Below are positions 1-8,160 of a DNA stretch of 64,000 bases, in pieces. Origin of the DNA: Terriglobales bacterium (GTDB lineage: Bacteria; Acidobacteriota; Terriglobia; Terriglobales; Acidobacteriaceae); assembly GCA_025462725.1 (NCBI GenBank), contig JAOAPE010000005.1, positions 301,623-365,622 on the forward strand, read 5' to 3'. Position 1 is the first letter of the stretch; every line of letters starts with the position of its first letter. The notes beneath the pieces are model-generated. The model did no database searches. It saw only the letters and a program-made list of their open reading frames with translations, and was not told the DNA's origin. The position numbers were made by a program, and so were the translations under genes.

Positions 1-645
1 TCCGACCTTGACTCCCTTGTTCGACCCCACATCCAAATAGACTTTGTGCTTGGTGGCAATGATGTTGTCAAAATCTTTGGCCATCACGATGTGGCCGGTC
101 AGCTTGCCATTTGGCGGAGCAAAGCGATTGAACGGATGTTGTGGCCAGAATCTTGGAGTCTGCTTTTCGACCCACGGAACGGCCAGGTCGCCCGCTTGGA
201 ATCCATCGCAGCTGAATTCAATGGCAGCGATTCCGACGTTTTTCTGCACGTCAATGATCTTCACGCGGCCGAGTTCCGCATAGGGAATGCCGGTGGCAGC
301 AACTATCTTGTTCTGGTTCTTGGCGTACTGGAATTCATCATCGTCGCGCACTGCGCGAATGATCTGATACTCGGACCCGGTCTGGTAGCTTCCGCCAGTC
401 AGATAAATGATATCTCTATCGCCATAAAGAGATTGGTTCGGCGTGTCCCATCCGGCGCCGATGAACGAATTCTTCGCAATGGCCTTGTCTGCGATGAACC
501 CGGAGCAATACATGTCCGACTGGGTCGGCATGCTGGCCAGATCCATTGCGCGCGATGACGGGGCCTTGCCGGCATTGGGCTGCTGCGCAAACGCGCTCGT
601 TGCCCAAATCGACAACAGAATCACTAATACGCCGGTCTTCTTCAT
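1..645 (-). CDS. Exported protein of unknown function, truncated by the window edge
   Basis: The frame opens with ATG at 645, preceded by GGAGGG on the minus strand, and runs without a stop off base 1 (215 codons visible). The N-terminus is a clear signal peptide (MKKTGVLVILLSIWATSAFA, then QQP), so the protein is exported. I recognise no catalytic domain. Near the cut end it reads KVYLDVGSNKGVKVG, which resembles the short FlgT-C-type segment also present in the CsgG-like protein at 59911-61023 (ILNVGAKAGVKVGD); that segment is known from envelope lipoproteins. It is divergent from aroDE, with about 250 bases between them. Function cannot be assigned, but coding status is well supported by the signal peptide and the long open frame. 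Confidence 0.8.
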   Translation of the reverse strand, partial: MKKTGVLVILLSIWATSAFAQQPNAGKAPSSRAMDLASMPTQSDMYCSGFIADKAIAKNSFIGAGWDTPNQSLYGDRDIIYLTGGSYQTGSEYQIIRAVRDDDEFQYAKNQNKIVAATGIPYAELGRVKIIDVQKNVGIAAIEFSCDGFQAGDLAVPWVEKQTPRFWPQHPFNRFAPPNGKLTGHIVMAKDFDNIIATKHKVYLDVGSNKGVKVG

Positions 646-894
646 TGTCCCTCCGATTTTCTGCAGCCTCTACTGAGGCAACAGGACACAGCCGCCCCGA
701 AAGCAGGGCGGAAACTAACGCACCGCAAAACCGGGCACACACTTCCGCTTGGAACGTAACAAAGCAGCCTAAGTGGGTCAAGACATAGCGTGTTAACCAT
801 CGCGATACCTGCGAAACGAGAGGGCATGTCCCATTGCACAATCCCAGTTGCATCCGGCATCGTTGGCCTGTATGATTCGCGCCTGATTGCCCCA

Positions 895-2451
895 ATGAAC
901 TCACTCACTCCAGTTCAGTCGCCGAGGCTTCTTCGGCACCGGTTACCACGCGTTTGCGTGGCCATCACGGGTAAAAACCCGGCTGAAATGGTGGAGAAGG
1001 CCGAGCAGGTGGCCAGAGATAACTCCTTTATTGAGTTCAGGTTAGACTACCTATCGAAACCCGCCCTGTTTTTCCCCAAGCTGAAAAGCTTCATTGAGTA
1101 CCATCCGCATGTCACATTGATCGCAACTTGCCGGCGCGCGAAAAACGGCGGGAAGTTTAACGGCTCGGTGGCATCGCAAGTTGATGTGCTGGCCAAAGCA
1201 GCCGCCTTAGGCTGCCATTTGGTGGACATCGAACTCGAAAGCGCTCTCCAATTAAAAACTGCCGATTGGAACAAATTAAAAAAGACGGCGGCGGTCATTC
1301 TGTCCTTTCACGACTTCCGCGGCACGAAGAAACTGGAAGAGACTTTCGCCAAGATGGAACCTTTTCCAGCCGATTTCATAAAGATTGTCAGCACCGCAAA
1401 CTCCCTTTACGACAACGTGGTGATGATGAAGTTTCTGGAAAAAAAGAGCGACCAACGGGCGATGGTCGGCTTGTGCATGGGCGAGCAAGGCATCATCAGC
1501 CGACTCCTGGCAGTACGAGCCGGTAGCATCTTTACTTTTGGTGCGGCGAATCCCGGAGAAGAAACTGCTCCCGGTCAGATTGCAGCGCGAACACTGCGCG
1601 ACACCTATCGCGTTGAACAAGTAGATACAGCCACTCGAGTGTACGGCGTTGCCGGCGATCCGGTAGTACATTCGCTCTCTCCGGCGATCATGAACACGGC
1701 GTTCCGCCGCGAGAACCTCAATGCTGTTTATCTCGCGCTACATGCCAAGACGATGTCAGACCTGATGGCCTGTGTACGTGACATCCCAATCCATGGCCTC
1801 AGCGTGACCATGCCCTATAAGACTGACATCATGAAGTATTTGGACAAGACCGATGCAGTCACGGCGAAGATCGGGGCATGCAATACCGTCATCCGCGCGC
1901 AAGATGGAAAACTCTACGGATTCAATACTGACGTTGCAGGAGTGATTCGGCCTCTGGAACAACGCATGTCCATTGCAGGATCGAAGTTCCTCGTCATTGG
2001 CGCCGGCGGTGCAGCCCGGGCCGCAGTCTTCGGACTAAAGGAACGTGGCGGCGAGGTATGGGTCATTAATCGCACAGCGTCTGCCGCGCAGAAGCTTGCA
2101 AAGCAAGCCCGCGCGAAATTCATTCAAAAACCGCAACTGGCGAAATTATCTTTTGATGCCATCATCAATGCCACTCCGGTGGGAATGGGTGGCGATCAAG
2201 ACAAGCCACTGCTTACGGAAAAAGAACTGAACACGCGATACGTCTTCGAGATGGTGTACTCGCCCGCGGAGACAAAGTTCACGCGCATGGCACGCGCGAA
2301 GGGAATACACGTGATTCCCGGCGTCGAGATGTTTGTCCATCAGGGCGCACGTCAGTTTGAGATATGGACCGGCAAACCGGCGCCGGTGGACGAAATGCTT
2401 CGCGTTGCACTACACACCCTGGAAATGCGCGCCGCCACGGCCAAGCGCTAG
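895..2451 (+). CDS. aroDE: Bifunctional 3-dehydroquinate dehydratase (type I) / shikimate dehydrogenase
   Basis: A fusion of two consecutive shikimate-pathway enzymes. It would convert 3-dehydroquinate to 3-dehydroshikimate and then reduce that to shikimate with NADPH. Residues about 15-235 are a type I dehydratase: ILSFHDF carries the catalytic His (about 139) and DFIKIVSTA the Schiff-base Lys (about 163). Residues about 247-515 are an AroE domain, with GDPVVHSLSP (shikimate Ser pair), SVTMPYK (catalytic Lys), GFNTD (Asp) and a GAGGAARA nucleotide-binding loop. The frame is open back to a GTG at 790, with another ATG at 826. I prefer ATG 895 because the dehydratase begins shortly after it, but no start has a strong Shine-Dalgarno. 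The fusion is best known from plants and Chlamydia. Confidence 0.95.
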   Translation: MNSLTPVQSPRLLRHRLPRVCVAITGKNPAEMVEKAEQVARDNSFIEFRLDYLSKPALFFPKLKSFIEYHPHVTLIATCRRAKNGGKFNGSVASQVDVLAKAAALGCHLVDIELESALQLKTADWNKLKKTAAVILSFHDFRGTKKLEETFAKMEPFPADFIKIVSTANSLYDNVVMMKFLEKKSDQRAMVGLCMGEQGIISRLLAVRAGSIFTFGAANPGEETAPGQIAARTLRDTYRVEQVDTATRVYGVAGDPVVHSLSPAIMNTAFRRENLNAVYLALHAKTMSDLMACVRDIPIHGLSVTMPYKTDIMKYLDKTDAVTAKIGACNTVIRAQDGKLYGFNTDVAGVIRPLEQRMSIAGSKFLVIGAGGAARAAVFGLKERGGEVWVINRTASAAQKLAKQARAKFIQKPQLAKLSFDAIINATPVGMGGDQDKPLLTEKELNTRYVFEMVYSPAETKFTRMARAKGIHVIPGVEMFVHQGARQFEIWTGKPAPVDEMLRVALHTLEMRAATAKR

Positions 2452-2454
2452 TCG

Positions 2455-5100
2455 CTATTCTTCAGCGCCGGTGATCCCGTGATTGTTCTGCGTCGTCTTC
2501 TTGATTTCGGTTGCAGGCGCGGACTGCTGCTGTAGATCTTCCGCCTGTTGCGCAGGCAATTGACGCTCGATGACCGGAGCATGTGGAACCACTAACCGGA
2601 AAGAAATCTCTGGAGAAGTCTCCCCCGGCTTCACCATAACGGTTATCACCTTCGGAGTGGCAACAAACCCGGCTGGCACTGTGGATAAATCCACTTGAAC
2701 CTGATACGAGCCCGGTGCAAGATCACCGATAAAGAAGCTGCCGTTCACCTCCGTGATCGCATCATGCTCGTCTCGCGCAAAGATGCGAATCTCAGGCGCA
2801 GCCTGTTCTTCCGTCGCACCCTCCGCTGGCGGGAGACTCACTCGGCCTTTTATCCGGCCCGCTTTCAGCAGTCGAAAGTTGGTGATGTTTTCGCGTCGCG
2901 GAATCACCGCAACTGTGCGCTCGTCCCCTTCAACAAGGACCATGTCAGCGGGAATGCGGCTCAAGTCCGCACGGACCTTGTGTGAACCGGGCGTGAGTTG
3001 GGCGAAGCGATATGCACCGTTTGCATTTGTGGTGGTGACTGTTCCGTCATCCAAGACTACGGAAAGTCCGGAGACAGCGATATCGGTTCCGGGATCGTAC
3101 GAACCGTTTTGGTTCACATCCTCGTAAACAGTTCCATAGATGTGCGAAGGAATCACAACAGCCGGAGCTTCATATCTTGCGTTCCGGACCAGCTCTCTAC
3201 GCGCAATCAGCGGACCTCCGATGGAGAACTGGATCAACTTGCTGCCACGATCGTCTGCATATCGAAATTCAAAGCTCTGGTGAAACGGAAGATCGATGTG
3301 TCCGCCGGCATATGGTGAATACGTAGTCTGCGTTGCTGTTGCGGTGCTGCGGTCGAGTCCGAGTTGCAGCCCGCTTTTCAGGTTCCGCAGTTCGTGTTGC
3401 CAACTTGCGCCCGACACAGAATTGCTGCCGAACTGGCGCTGATGATGAAAGCCGAATTGCCCGAAGCGCCCGTAATCAGCTAAGAGTGAAGCGCTGAACG
3501 TCTCTGACAGAACGCCACCAACGCTCGTGCGGTAGTACCAAGTGAATGCGGAATAGCGCTTCCATCGCGGCAGTGAAAATGAGTATTGCGAGAGATCAAG
3601 CGTGGGCAGACTAGAGTTCGGATTCTGCTGTATCGACCTGAAATATCCGAAATTCAGCGGCAAACGCGTGGGTGTAGAAAAATTGCCGCCGAAGGAGAAG
3701 CTTCGCGACGGGGTGCTATCCCCGACGAGATAAGAGCGGTTGTTCACGCTGGCATTCACTTCAAGATGCTTATTGAAGCGGTATGTAGTGGAGAGCGCGA
3801 AGTTCTTTTGTCCGCTGAAGCGGGAGTCGTCGCGCGCAGTGAGAAAACTTTCGGAATAGCGTTCAATCTGTCCGGAAATACTCAGCCGCTGGATCGGAGT
3901 AAACACGTCAGATATCGAGAAGCCCGTTCCGAAGCCACTCACGTGAAGGCCTGACAATTGCGGCTGAACCAGAACCACCCCTGCGAGTCCAATCCCATTT
4001 TGAGGAAGGACGACGGTCCTCGAACTGAATCCAGAGAAGTTTCCGATCACGCCTTGCACGTTGAACCTGTTCTTGGTAGAGAGCTTCGTGTATCCAACGC
4101 CCAGCGCCGAACCCGAGCGTTGTGCGCCGTTGAACCAATTGGCTCCGAAATTGAATTCCTCATTCGCAAATTTTCGACGCAGGTTGAATCCTAGGTAATT
4201 GGTATCAAACTTGGGCTGACTCAGTCCCACCACCGCGATCAACGAGCCCACCGCGCGGCCCCCGTAGACTTGCATCTCGTACTCGGCAACATGCGTTTCG
4301 TAACCAACTCCTCGGACTACCTGCGAGAAGGCGTCGATTCCGGTATAGCCGGTTTGATCGCCGATGGTTACGGCTTTGCCGGAGACGAACCCAGCGCGAA
4401 GCGTGCCCTGCGTGAGTTCAAAGAAACCGTGTCCCGCATATTTGTTTAGTAACAGGTTTCCGGTGAGGTGAGTGGTCCCGCTGACCGCCTCTCCACGAAG
4501 CATTGTGAATTGCGAGGAGTCAATCACGTTGGTCGTGTACCCGTAGTTATATTCCAGATTGGCGAGATCGAATGTGGCACCCTGTCCAACCGCTACATTG
4601 AAATTGTCCGCCGAGGTGTCAATACGAAGAGTGTTGAGCTCGCGGTCCTCGCGCACCTCTGCACCGAACAATGCGACGATTCCTTGCAAAGGAAAAAACA
4701 ATTCGTCTACGCTCGCGGTGATCAGCACCTTTTGGTAGGGCGAAACACGTCCAACGATGATCGCGCCTTGACGCAGTTCCCCGGTACGCGCTTCATAGAC
4801 AACCTCGACACCGTCGTTCTTTTGGACGCGGAAGCTGTCCAACTGCGGAGGGATCTTTAGTTGAGCATTCATAGCGCGCGCAACAGCGGCCAGCGGAACA
4901 AACCATTCACCATCAATCTTTGCGACTGGCCGTTGTGAAAACACCGGTTTGCCATTCACGGTGATGGTGGGTTCGATGGATTGCGCGAGGCTGAATCCGC
5001 GCAGCAAAAAAACGGAAACAAAAACGAGAGACACCATCGTGCGCATCCGATGGCGAGACACTCGAGGTTTTTTCAGCATCCACAAAGCGGTTCTGTTCAC
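2455..5100 (-). CDS. Usher-like outer-membrane beta-barrel protein with C-terminal SdrD-B-type domains
   Basis: 881 residues. A signal peptide ends near residue 40 (VFLLRGFSLAQS). Residues about 45-165 contain two units resembling the stalk domain of copper-amine-oxidase N-termini (ITVNGKPVFSQRP, WFVPLAAVARAM). Residues about 170-645 alternate short aromatic and glycine strands as in an outer-membrane beta-barrel. From about 650 there is an SdrD-B/carboxypeptidase-regulatory-like domain (DVNQNG at 661, GAYRFAQLTPGSHKV), then a second related domain and a Gln/Thr-rich tail. Length and neighbours (chaperone-like gene immediately upstream, then subunit-like genes) fit a chaperone-usher export pore. 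Barrel similarity is judged by eye only. The GTG start at 5100 lies 2 bases after the chaperone stop, so translation is probably coupled. Confidence 0.72.
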   Translation of the reverse strand: MNRTALWMLKKPRVSRHRMRTMVSLVFVSVFLLRGFSLAQSIEPTITVNGKPVFSQRPVAKIDGEWFVPLAAVARAMNAQLKIPPQLDSFRVQKNDGVEVVYEARTGELRQGAIIVGRVSPYQKVLITASVDELFFPLQGIVALFGAEVREDRELNTLRIDTSADNFNVAVGQGATFDLANLEYNYGYTTNVIDSSQFTMLRGEAVSGTTHLTGNLLLNKYAGHGFFELTQGTLRAGFVSGKAVTIGDQTGYTGIDAFSQVVRGVGYETHVAEYEMQVYGGRAVGSLIAVVGLSQPKFDTNYLGFNLRRKFANEEFNFGANWFNGAQRSGSALGVGYTKLSTKNRFNVQGVIGNFSGFSSRTVVLPQNGIGLAGVVLVQPQLSGLHVSGFGTGFSISDVFTPIQRLSISGQIERYSESFLTARDDSRFSGQKNFALSTTYRFNKHLEVNASVNNRSYLVGDSTPSRSFSFGGNFSTPTRLPLNFGYFRSIQQNPNSSLPTLDLSQYSFSLPRWKRYSAFTWYYRTSVGGVLSETFSASLLADYGRFGQFGFHHQRQFGSNSVSGASWQHELRNLKSGLQLGLDRSTATATQTTYSPYAGGHIDLPFHQSFEFRYADDRGSKLIQFSIGGPLIARRELVRNARYEAPAVVIPSHIYGTVYEDVNQNGSYDPGTDIAVSGLSVVLDDGTVTTTNANGAYRFAQLTPGSHKVRADLSRIPADMVLVEGDERTVAVIPRRENITNFRLLKAGRIKGRVSLPPAEGATEEQAAPEIRIFARDEHDAITEVNGSFFIGDLAPGSYQVQVDLSTVPAGFVATPKVITVMVKPGETSPEISFRLVVPHAPVIERQLPAQQAEDLQQQSAPATEIKKTTQNNHGITGAEE

Positions 5101-5102
5101 AC

Positions 5103-5966
5103 TTACTTCTTGTCTTTTGTGGCTATAGGCGCGGTGCTGGTAGCAGCGACGGCTGGGACCTCAAACGCGCGCTTGATCGTCTGTAACGGATTTCCATCTT
5201 GAAAATCGGTAGTCACGCGAAGTTCGTATTTTCCTGGCGCCAGCGCTTCAGCCAATTCGAATTGTTGTTTCAGCGTGGCGAATGGCAGCACCACCAACGA
5301 TTCCTTGCTGCGCAGGCTTCTTACTTCGGAATCATTGGAATCGAAGATCGACCAATTGAGATACGGACGAATGTGGCGCGAGCCGCTGTTTTTCATCTCG
5401 CAGACTAACCGCATGCCAGACTTGCCGGTGGTGATCTTTGCATCCACCAGATCCCCGCGCATGGTGACCGGTGGAACGAGCACATAGATGATGTACGCGT
5501 AGCGAAAACGGAAGAAGACATTGTGATCACCGGGCTTGACCAGTGGAGCGGGCGGTCTCTCCTGCACAAATATTGCAGTGCGATAAGTGCCAGGTTTCGT
5601 CTCGGCGGGAACGCGGATGGTCACGCGAACTAGTTGCCGTTGTCCGGAGGAGATGTTGAAAGCTGTGGGGCTGAAGATCAGCCATTTGGCGGCGGAGTCA
5701 GGACGCGACGCGGGATCTTGATACGTTAGGTTTCCGTCTTCATTGATGTCCCAGTCAGTGAGGCTTAGCAGCAAGCGTCCACGGATTGCTACTTCGCTGG
5801 GTGGAGATTCCACCGCGAAGCTGACGGTCTTTTCCGTTCCAGGAAGGACCTCGACTTCAGTCTTTCCAGGATTCAGGCCAAGCCCGAAATTCTGGGCTCG
5901 GCACAATCCGGAAATGAACAACAGCAGAAATGCCAGTACACATGCGAGTTGAACTTTGCGGCGCAC
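5103..5966 (-). CDS. Pilus-chaperone-like periplasmic protein
   Basis: 287 residues with a signal peptide (LACVLAFLLLFISGLCRAQ). The mature part reads as two immunoglobulin-like halves joined near residue 165. The first begins GLGLNPGKTEVEVLPGTEKT and contains SGQRQLVRVTIRVP and GTYRTAIFVQERP, the kind of strand pattern seen in PapD-type chaperones that cap pilus subunits before the usher. The second half (LVCEMKNSGSRHIRPYLNW) resembles Ig-like folds generally. The GTG start at 5966 directly follows the subunit stop (TAG 5968-5970), and the usher-like gene follows within 2 bases, so the three are almost certainly one operon. It could also be a generic Ig-like exported protein; the chaperone role rests on fold pattern and context. 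Confidence 0.68.
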   Translation of the reverse strand: MRRKVQLACVLAFLLLFISGLCRAQNFGLGLNPGKTEVEVLPGTEKTVSFAVESPPSEVAIRGRLLLSLTDWDINEDGNLTYQDPASRPDSAAKWLIFSPTAFNISSGQRQLVRVTIRVPAETKPGTYRTAIFVQERPPAPLVKPGDHNVFFRFRYAYIIYVLVPPVTMRGDLVDAKITTGKSGMRLVCEMKNSGSRHIRPYLNWSIFDSNDSEVRSLRSKESLVVLPFATLKQQFELAEALAPGKYELRVTTDFQDGNPLQTIKRAFEVPAVAATSTAPIATKDKK

Positions 5967-5967
5967 G

Positions 5968-6606
5968 CTACGGCGTTGTCATCGTCAAAGTGATTACACT
6001 TTGAAAGCTGGCGTTCTGCGTAAAGTATTGCGGCAACACTGCAACGCCGAACGTCACCTGGGCGAAGTTGTCGTTTGTGCCGTCATTGCCTCGCGCGCTG
6101 ATGCGAGGGCCGCTCAACACTGACGTGTTCGCCGCTATGTCGGCCAGCGTCGCTTTCGTGGCAGTCACGAAAGGTGACAAGCCATTCGCCGCTGCGGGGA
6201 AGCCGCCGGTGTAATCCCACTTGGCAACGATGGCATCTGTACGGACGGGCACGGTGATGACATCTGCTCCGGCAGCGGAGAAGGCAGTGATGCCGAAACC
6301 GATATCAGTCGTTTGAATATCATTCGCGGTGGCCCCGATGCCCGTGTTCACGGCCTGCGCACTCAAGTGATAACTCACGTTGCTGCGCAAACGTGCGACC
6401 ACGGTTCCAGTTGTTAGCGTGTTCGTATTTCCTGGCGTGAGTGTGCCGAGAGCGACCGTCGCACTGAGCGCTGCGTTGGTGTTGCTGGTGATTGAGAATG
6501 CGCTGGGAACAGCGCCTGTGATGGTTATGGTTCCCGTCTGCGCTAATGCGGCTGGAACCGCGAGCAGCATGAGCACAGTGAATAATATTTTTTTGGAGTT
6601 GTTCAT
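5968..6606 (-). CDS. Pilin-like exported subunit A
   Basis: 212 residues with a signal peptide (ILFTVLMLLAVPAALAQ). The mature protein is Ala/Thr/Gly-rich and nearly cysteine-free, with repeated short beta-type segments (TITITGAVPSAFSIT, VVARLRSNVSYHLSAQ) typical of fimbrial subunits of the spore-coat-U/archaic type. Toward the C-terminus is SGPRISARGN, followed by LPQYFTQ and a closing strand. These recur in the neighbouring genes at 6670-7335 (GGPQIA, LPQYWT) and 7567-8151 (SGTRISRRGN), so the three are paralogues. It sits first in the tightly packed subunit-chaperone-usher set and is preceded by AGGAAAG. Likely exported and assembled at the cell surface; the exact structure is unknown. Confidence 0.7.
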   Translation of the reverse strand: MNNSKKILFTVLMLLAVPAALAQTGTITITGAVPSAFSITSNTNAALSATVALGTLTPGNTNTLTTGTVVARLRSNVSYHLSAQAVNTGIGATANDIQTTDIGFGITAFSAAGADVITVPVRTDAIVAKWDYTGGFPAAANGLSPFVTATKATLADIAANTSVLSGPRISARGNDGTNDNFAQVTFGVAVLPQYFTQNASFQSVITLTMTTP

Positions 6607-6669
6607 TTCTCTACTTTCCTGATCGTTAGATTTTTTAGATCTTGTGAAGCCCCAGACCCGGCCTTCCTA

Positions 6670-7335
6670 CTATGGAGAAACTATCTGTAACGTGATCACG
6701 GCGTTCACAGTGCCCGGAGTCCAATATTGCGGTAGCGCGGCAAAAGTGATCGTTACACCTACAAAATTTTTGTCGACGTGACCGGGATTCGTCAGCTCAT
6801 TCGTCGCGATCTGTGGCCCGCCTAGAATGTTGACGTTTCCAACAGCGATACTGGCTAACGTCGCCTGGACGGCGCCCACGCCTCCAAACGGAGTCAGACC
6901 ATTGGTTACCGGAGCCGTCGCCGGGTTGTAGTTGAATCCCGCAGCAACGGTGTCCGTTCTTGGTGTTATGACTTCTGAACCAGAAATGTTTAACGTCGCG
7001 GCGACTATTCCCATTCCAATGTCCGAACTCTGGATGTCGGCAGCCCCCGCTGACGCTCCGGCCGGAGTAAACGTGAATGAATTAAGTGTGGCCCTGAGGT
7101 GATATCCCGCAGCGCAATTACAGCGAATGCGGAAACTGGCTTGACGAGTCAGCAATGTGCTTGCAGATCCCGGCGTCAATGTCGGAAAAGTCAGCGGGAT
7201 GGTGAACGTCGGATTGTTTAGGTTGTCAGTCATACTCTGCGCCGAGCTCGAAACGGCAGTGAGTAGTAAGCCGATCGAGAAAACCAATTTCCAGAGAGTC
7301 TTCTGAGTGCAATCTCTTGGGAGACTTCGAATCAT
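6670..7335 (-). CDS. Pilin-like exported subunit B
   Basis: 221 residues from the chosen ATG at 7335. The frame extends to 7404, but the signal peptide (LVFSIGLLLTAVSSSAQ) begins shortly after 7335, so the shorter form fits export. The mature part has an Ala/Thr/Pro/Gly-rich beta pattern (TFTIPLTFPTLTPGSA, FRIRCNCAAGYHLRA) and ends GGPQIA ... LPQYWT ... ITLQIVSP, paralogous to subunit A (SGPRIS ... LPQYFT ... ITLTMTTP). A CNC motif near residue 80 is unlike subunit A. It lies 63 bases upstream of subunit A on the same strand. Two related subunits per locus, one major and one adaptor or tip, is common in chaperone-usher systems; that role is inference. Confidence 0.65.
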   Translation of the reverse strand: MIRSLPRDCTQKTLWKLVFSIGLLLTAVSSSAQSMTDNLNNPTFTIPLTFPTLTPGSASTLLTRQASFRIRCNCAAGYHLRATLNSFTFTPAGASAGAADIQSSDIGMGIVAATLNISGSEVITPRTDTVAAGFNYNPATAPVTNGLTPFGGVGAVQATLASIAVGNVNILGGPQIATNELTNPGHVDKNFVGVTITFAALPQYWTPGTVNAVITLQIVSP

Positions 7336-7566
7336 CTGCTGTGCCAATTTCTTTCCAGGGGTGCTGAAATTTTGCGGGTCGATGAGCGAAGTTATCCCGA
7401 GCATCCGGAGATAACAACGGTACTTTGGTCAGATGTTGTTGTTTTCTGCGGCACATTTCCCATATCGGGAATTTAGGCAGCTTTGAAATTTCCCGTCCGC
7501 TCGGGCGCGGATATCCAAATTCGGCATCGAATCAAGTCTGTTCGCGAAACTGCCGATACAATTCCC

Positions 7567-8151
7567 ATGAAGAAATCAGCTGGAATTCGCTTACGCAATA
7601 TATCTTTCGCGGTGCTGGCATTTGCCGCACTGCTTCCCTCTTCACTGCAGTGCCAAACTTCCGGAGCGGCAGTTGTGACCGGACGCATCCCGGAGCAATT
7701 CCAGATTCAACTCGCCGAGCCTGTTTCAGTTGATCCGAGAATTAGTGTCGAGGTCACACCAGTCGGAACGAATGCGGTGCTTGTGAGGATGAAGGTTCCC
7801 AAGTCAGTTCGTCAGTCGAAAATGATCCTGCCACTCGCCATGCGGACTAATTCGGCGACGTTTGCTTTGCGCGCTCGCTCAAAAGATGCTTCAGCACACA
7901 CATTGATCGCCGCGGGTAGGGCACGAGCCATGGGCGATGGCGCCTTGTTGATTTCGGGAGCTGCTGAAGCGTTTACGCCACAGACGGGTCAGATGGAAGC
8001 GGCATCCGTGATTGCAAGTGGGACGCGCATTTCGCGCCGTGGGAACGGCCTGACACCTAACAATGGGCTAATTGCTGATCTCCAGGTTTCTATCGACGCA
8101 AATGACGGCAACGGAGAGTTCTCGTTCGTCGTCAGCATGGAACGACTCTGA
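7567..8151 (+). CDS. Pilin-like exported subunit C, transcribed divergently
   Basis: 194 residues from ATG 7567. The signal peptide (ISFAVLAFAALLPSSLQCQ) starts there, although the frame is open back to 7483. The mature N-terminus VVTGRIPEQFQIQ aligns by eye with TITGAVPSAFSIT of subunit A, and the C-terminal SGTRISRRGN ... FSFVVSMERL aligns with SGPRISARGN and its closing strand. It therefore looks like a third, more basic member of the same subunit family, lacking LPQYFT. It faces the operon at 2455-7335, so one intergenic region (7336-7566) probably drives both. It could be a minor pilin, tip or regulatory subunit. Confidence 0.62.
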   Translation: MKKSAGIRLRNISFAVLAFAALLPSSLQCQTSGAAVVTGRIPEQFQIQLAEPVSVDPRISVEVTPVGTNAVLVRMKVPKSVRQSKMILPLAMRTNSATFALRARSKDASAHTLIAAGRARAMGDGALLISGAAEAFTPQTGQMEAASVIASGTRISRRGNGLTPNNGLIADLQVSIDANDGNGEFSFVVSMERL

Positions 8152-8160
8152 TTATTGGCC

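Noticed and set aside
416..904. Long open frame on the minus strand across the first gene and its upstream region
   Set aside because: It is out of frame with the signal-peptide-bearing frame at 1-645 and has a skewed Cys/Arg composition without motifs.
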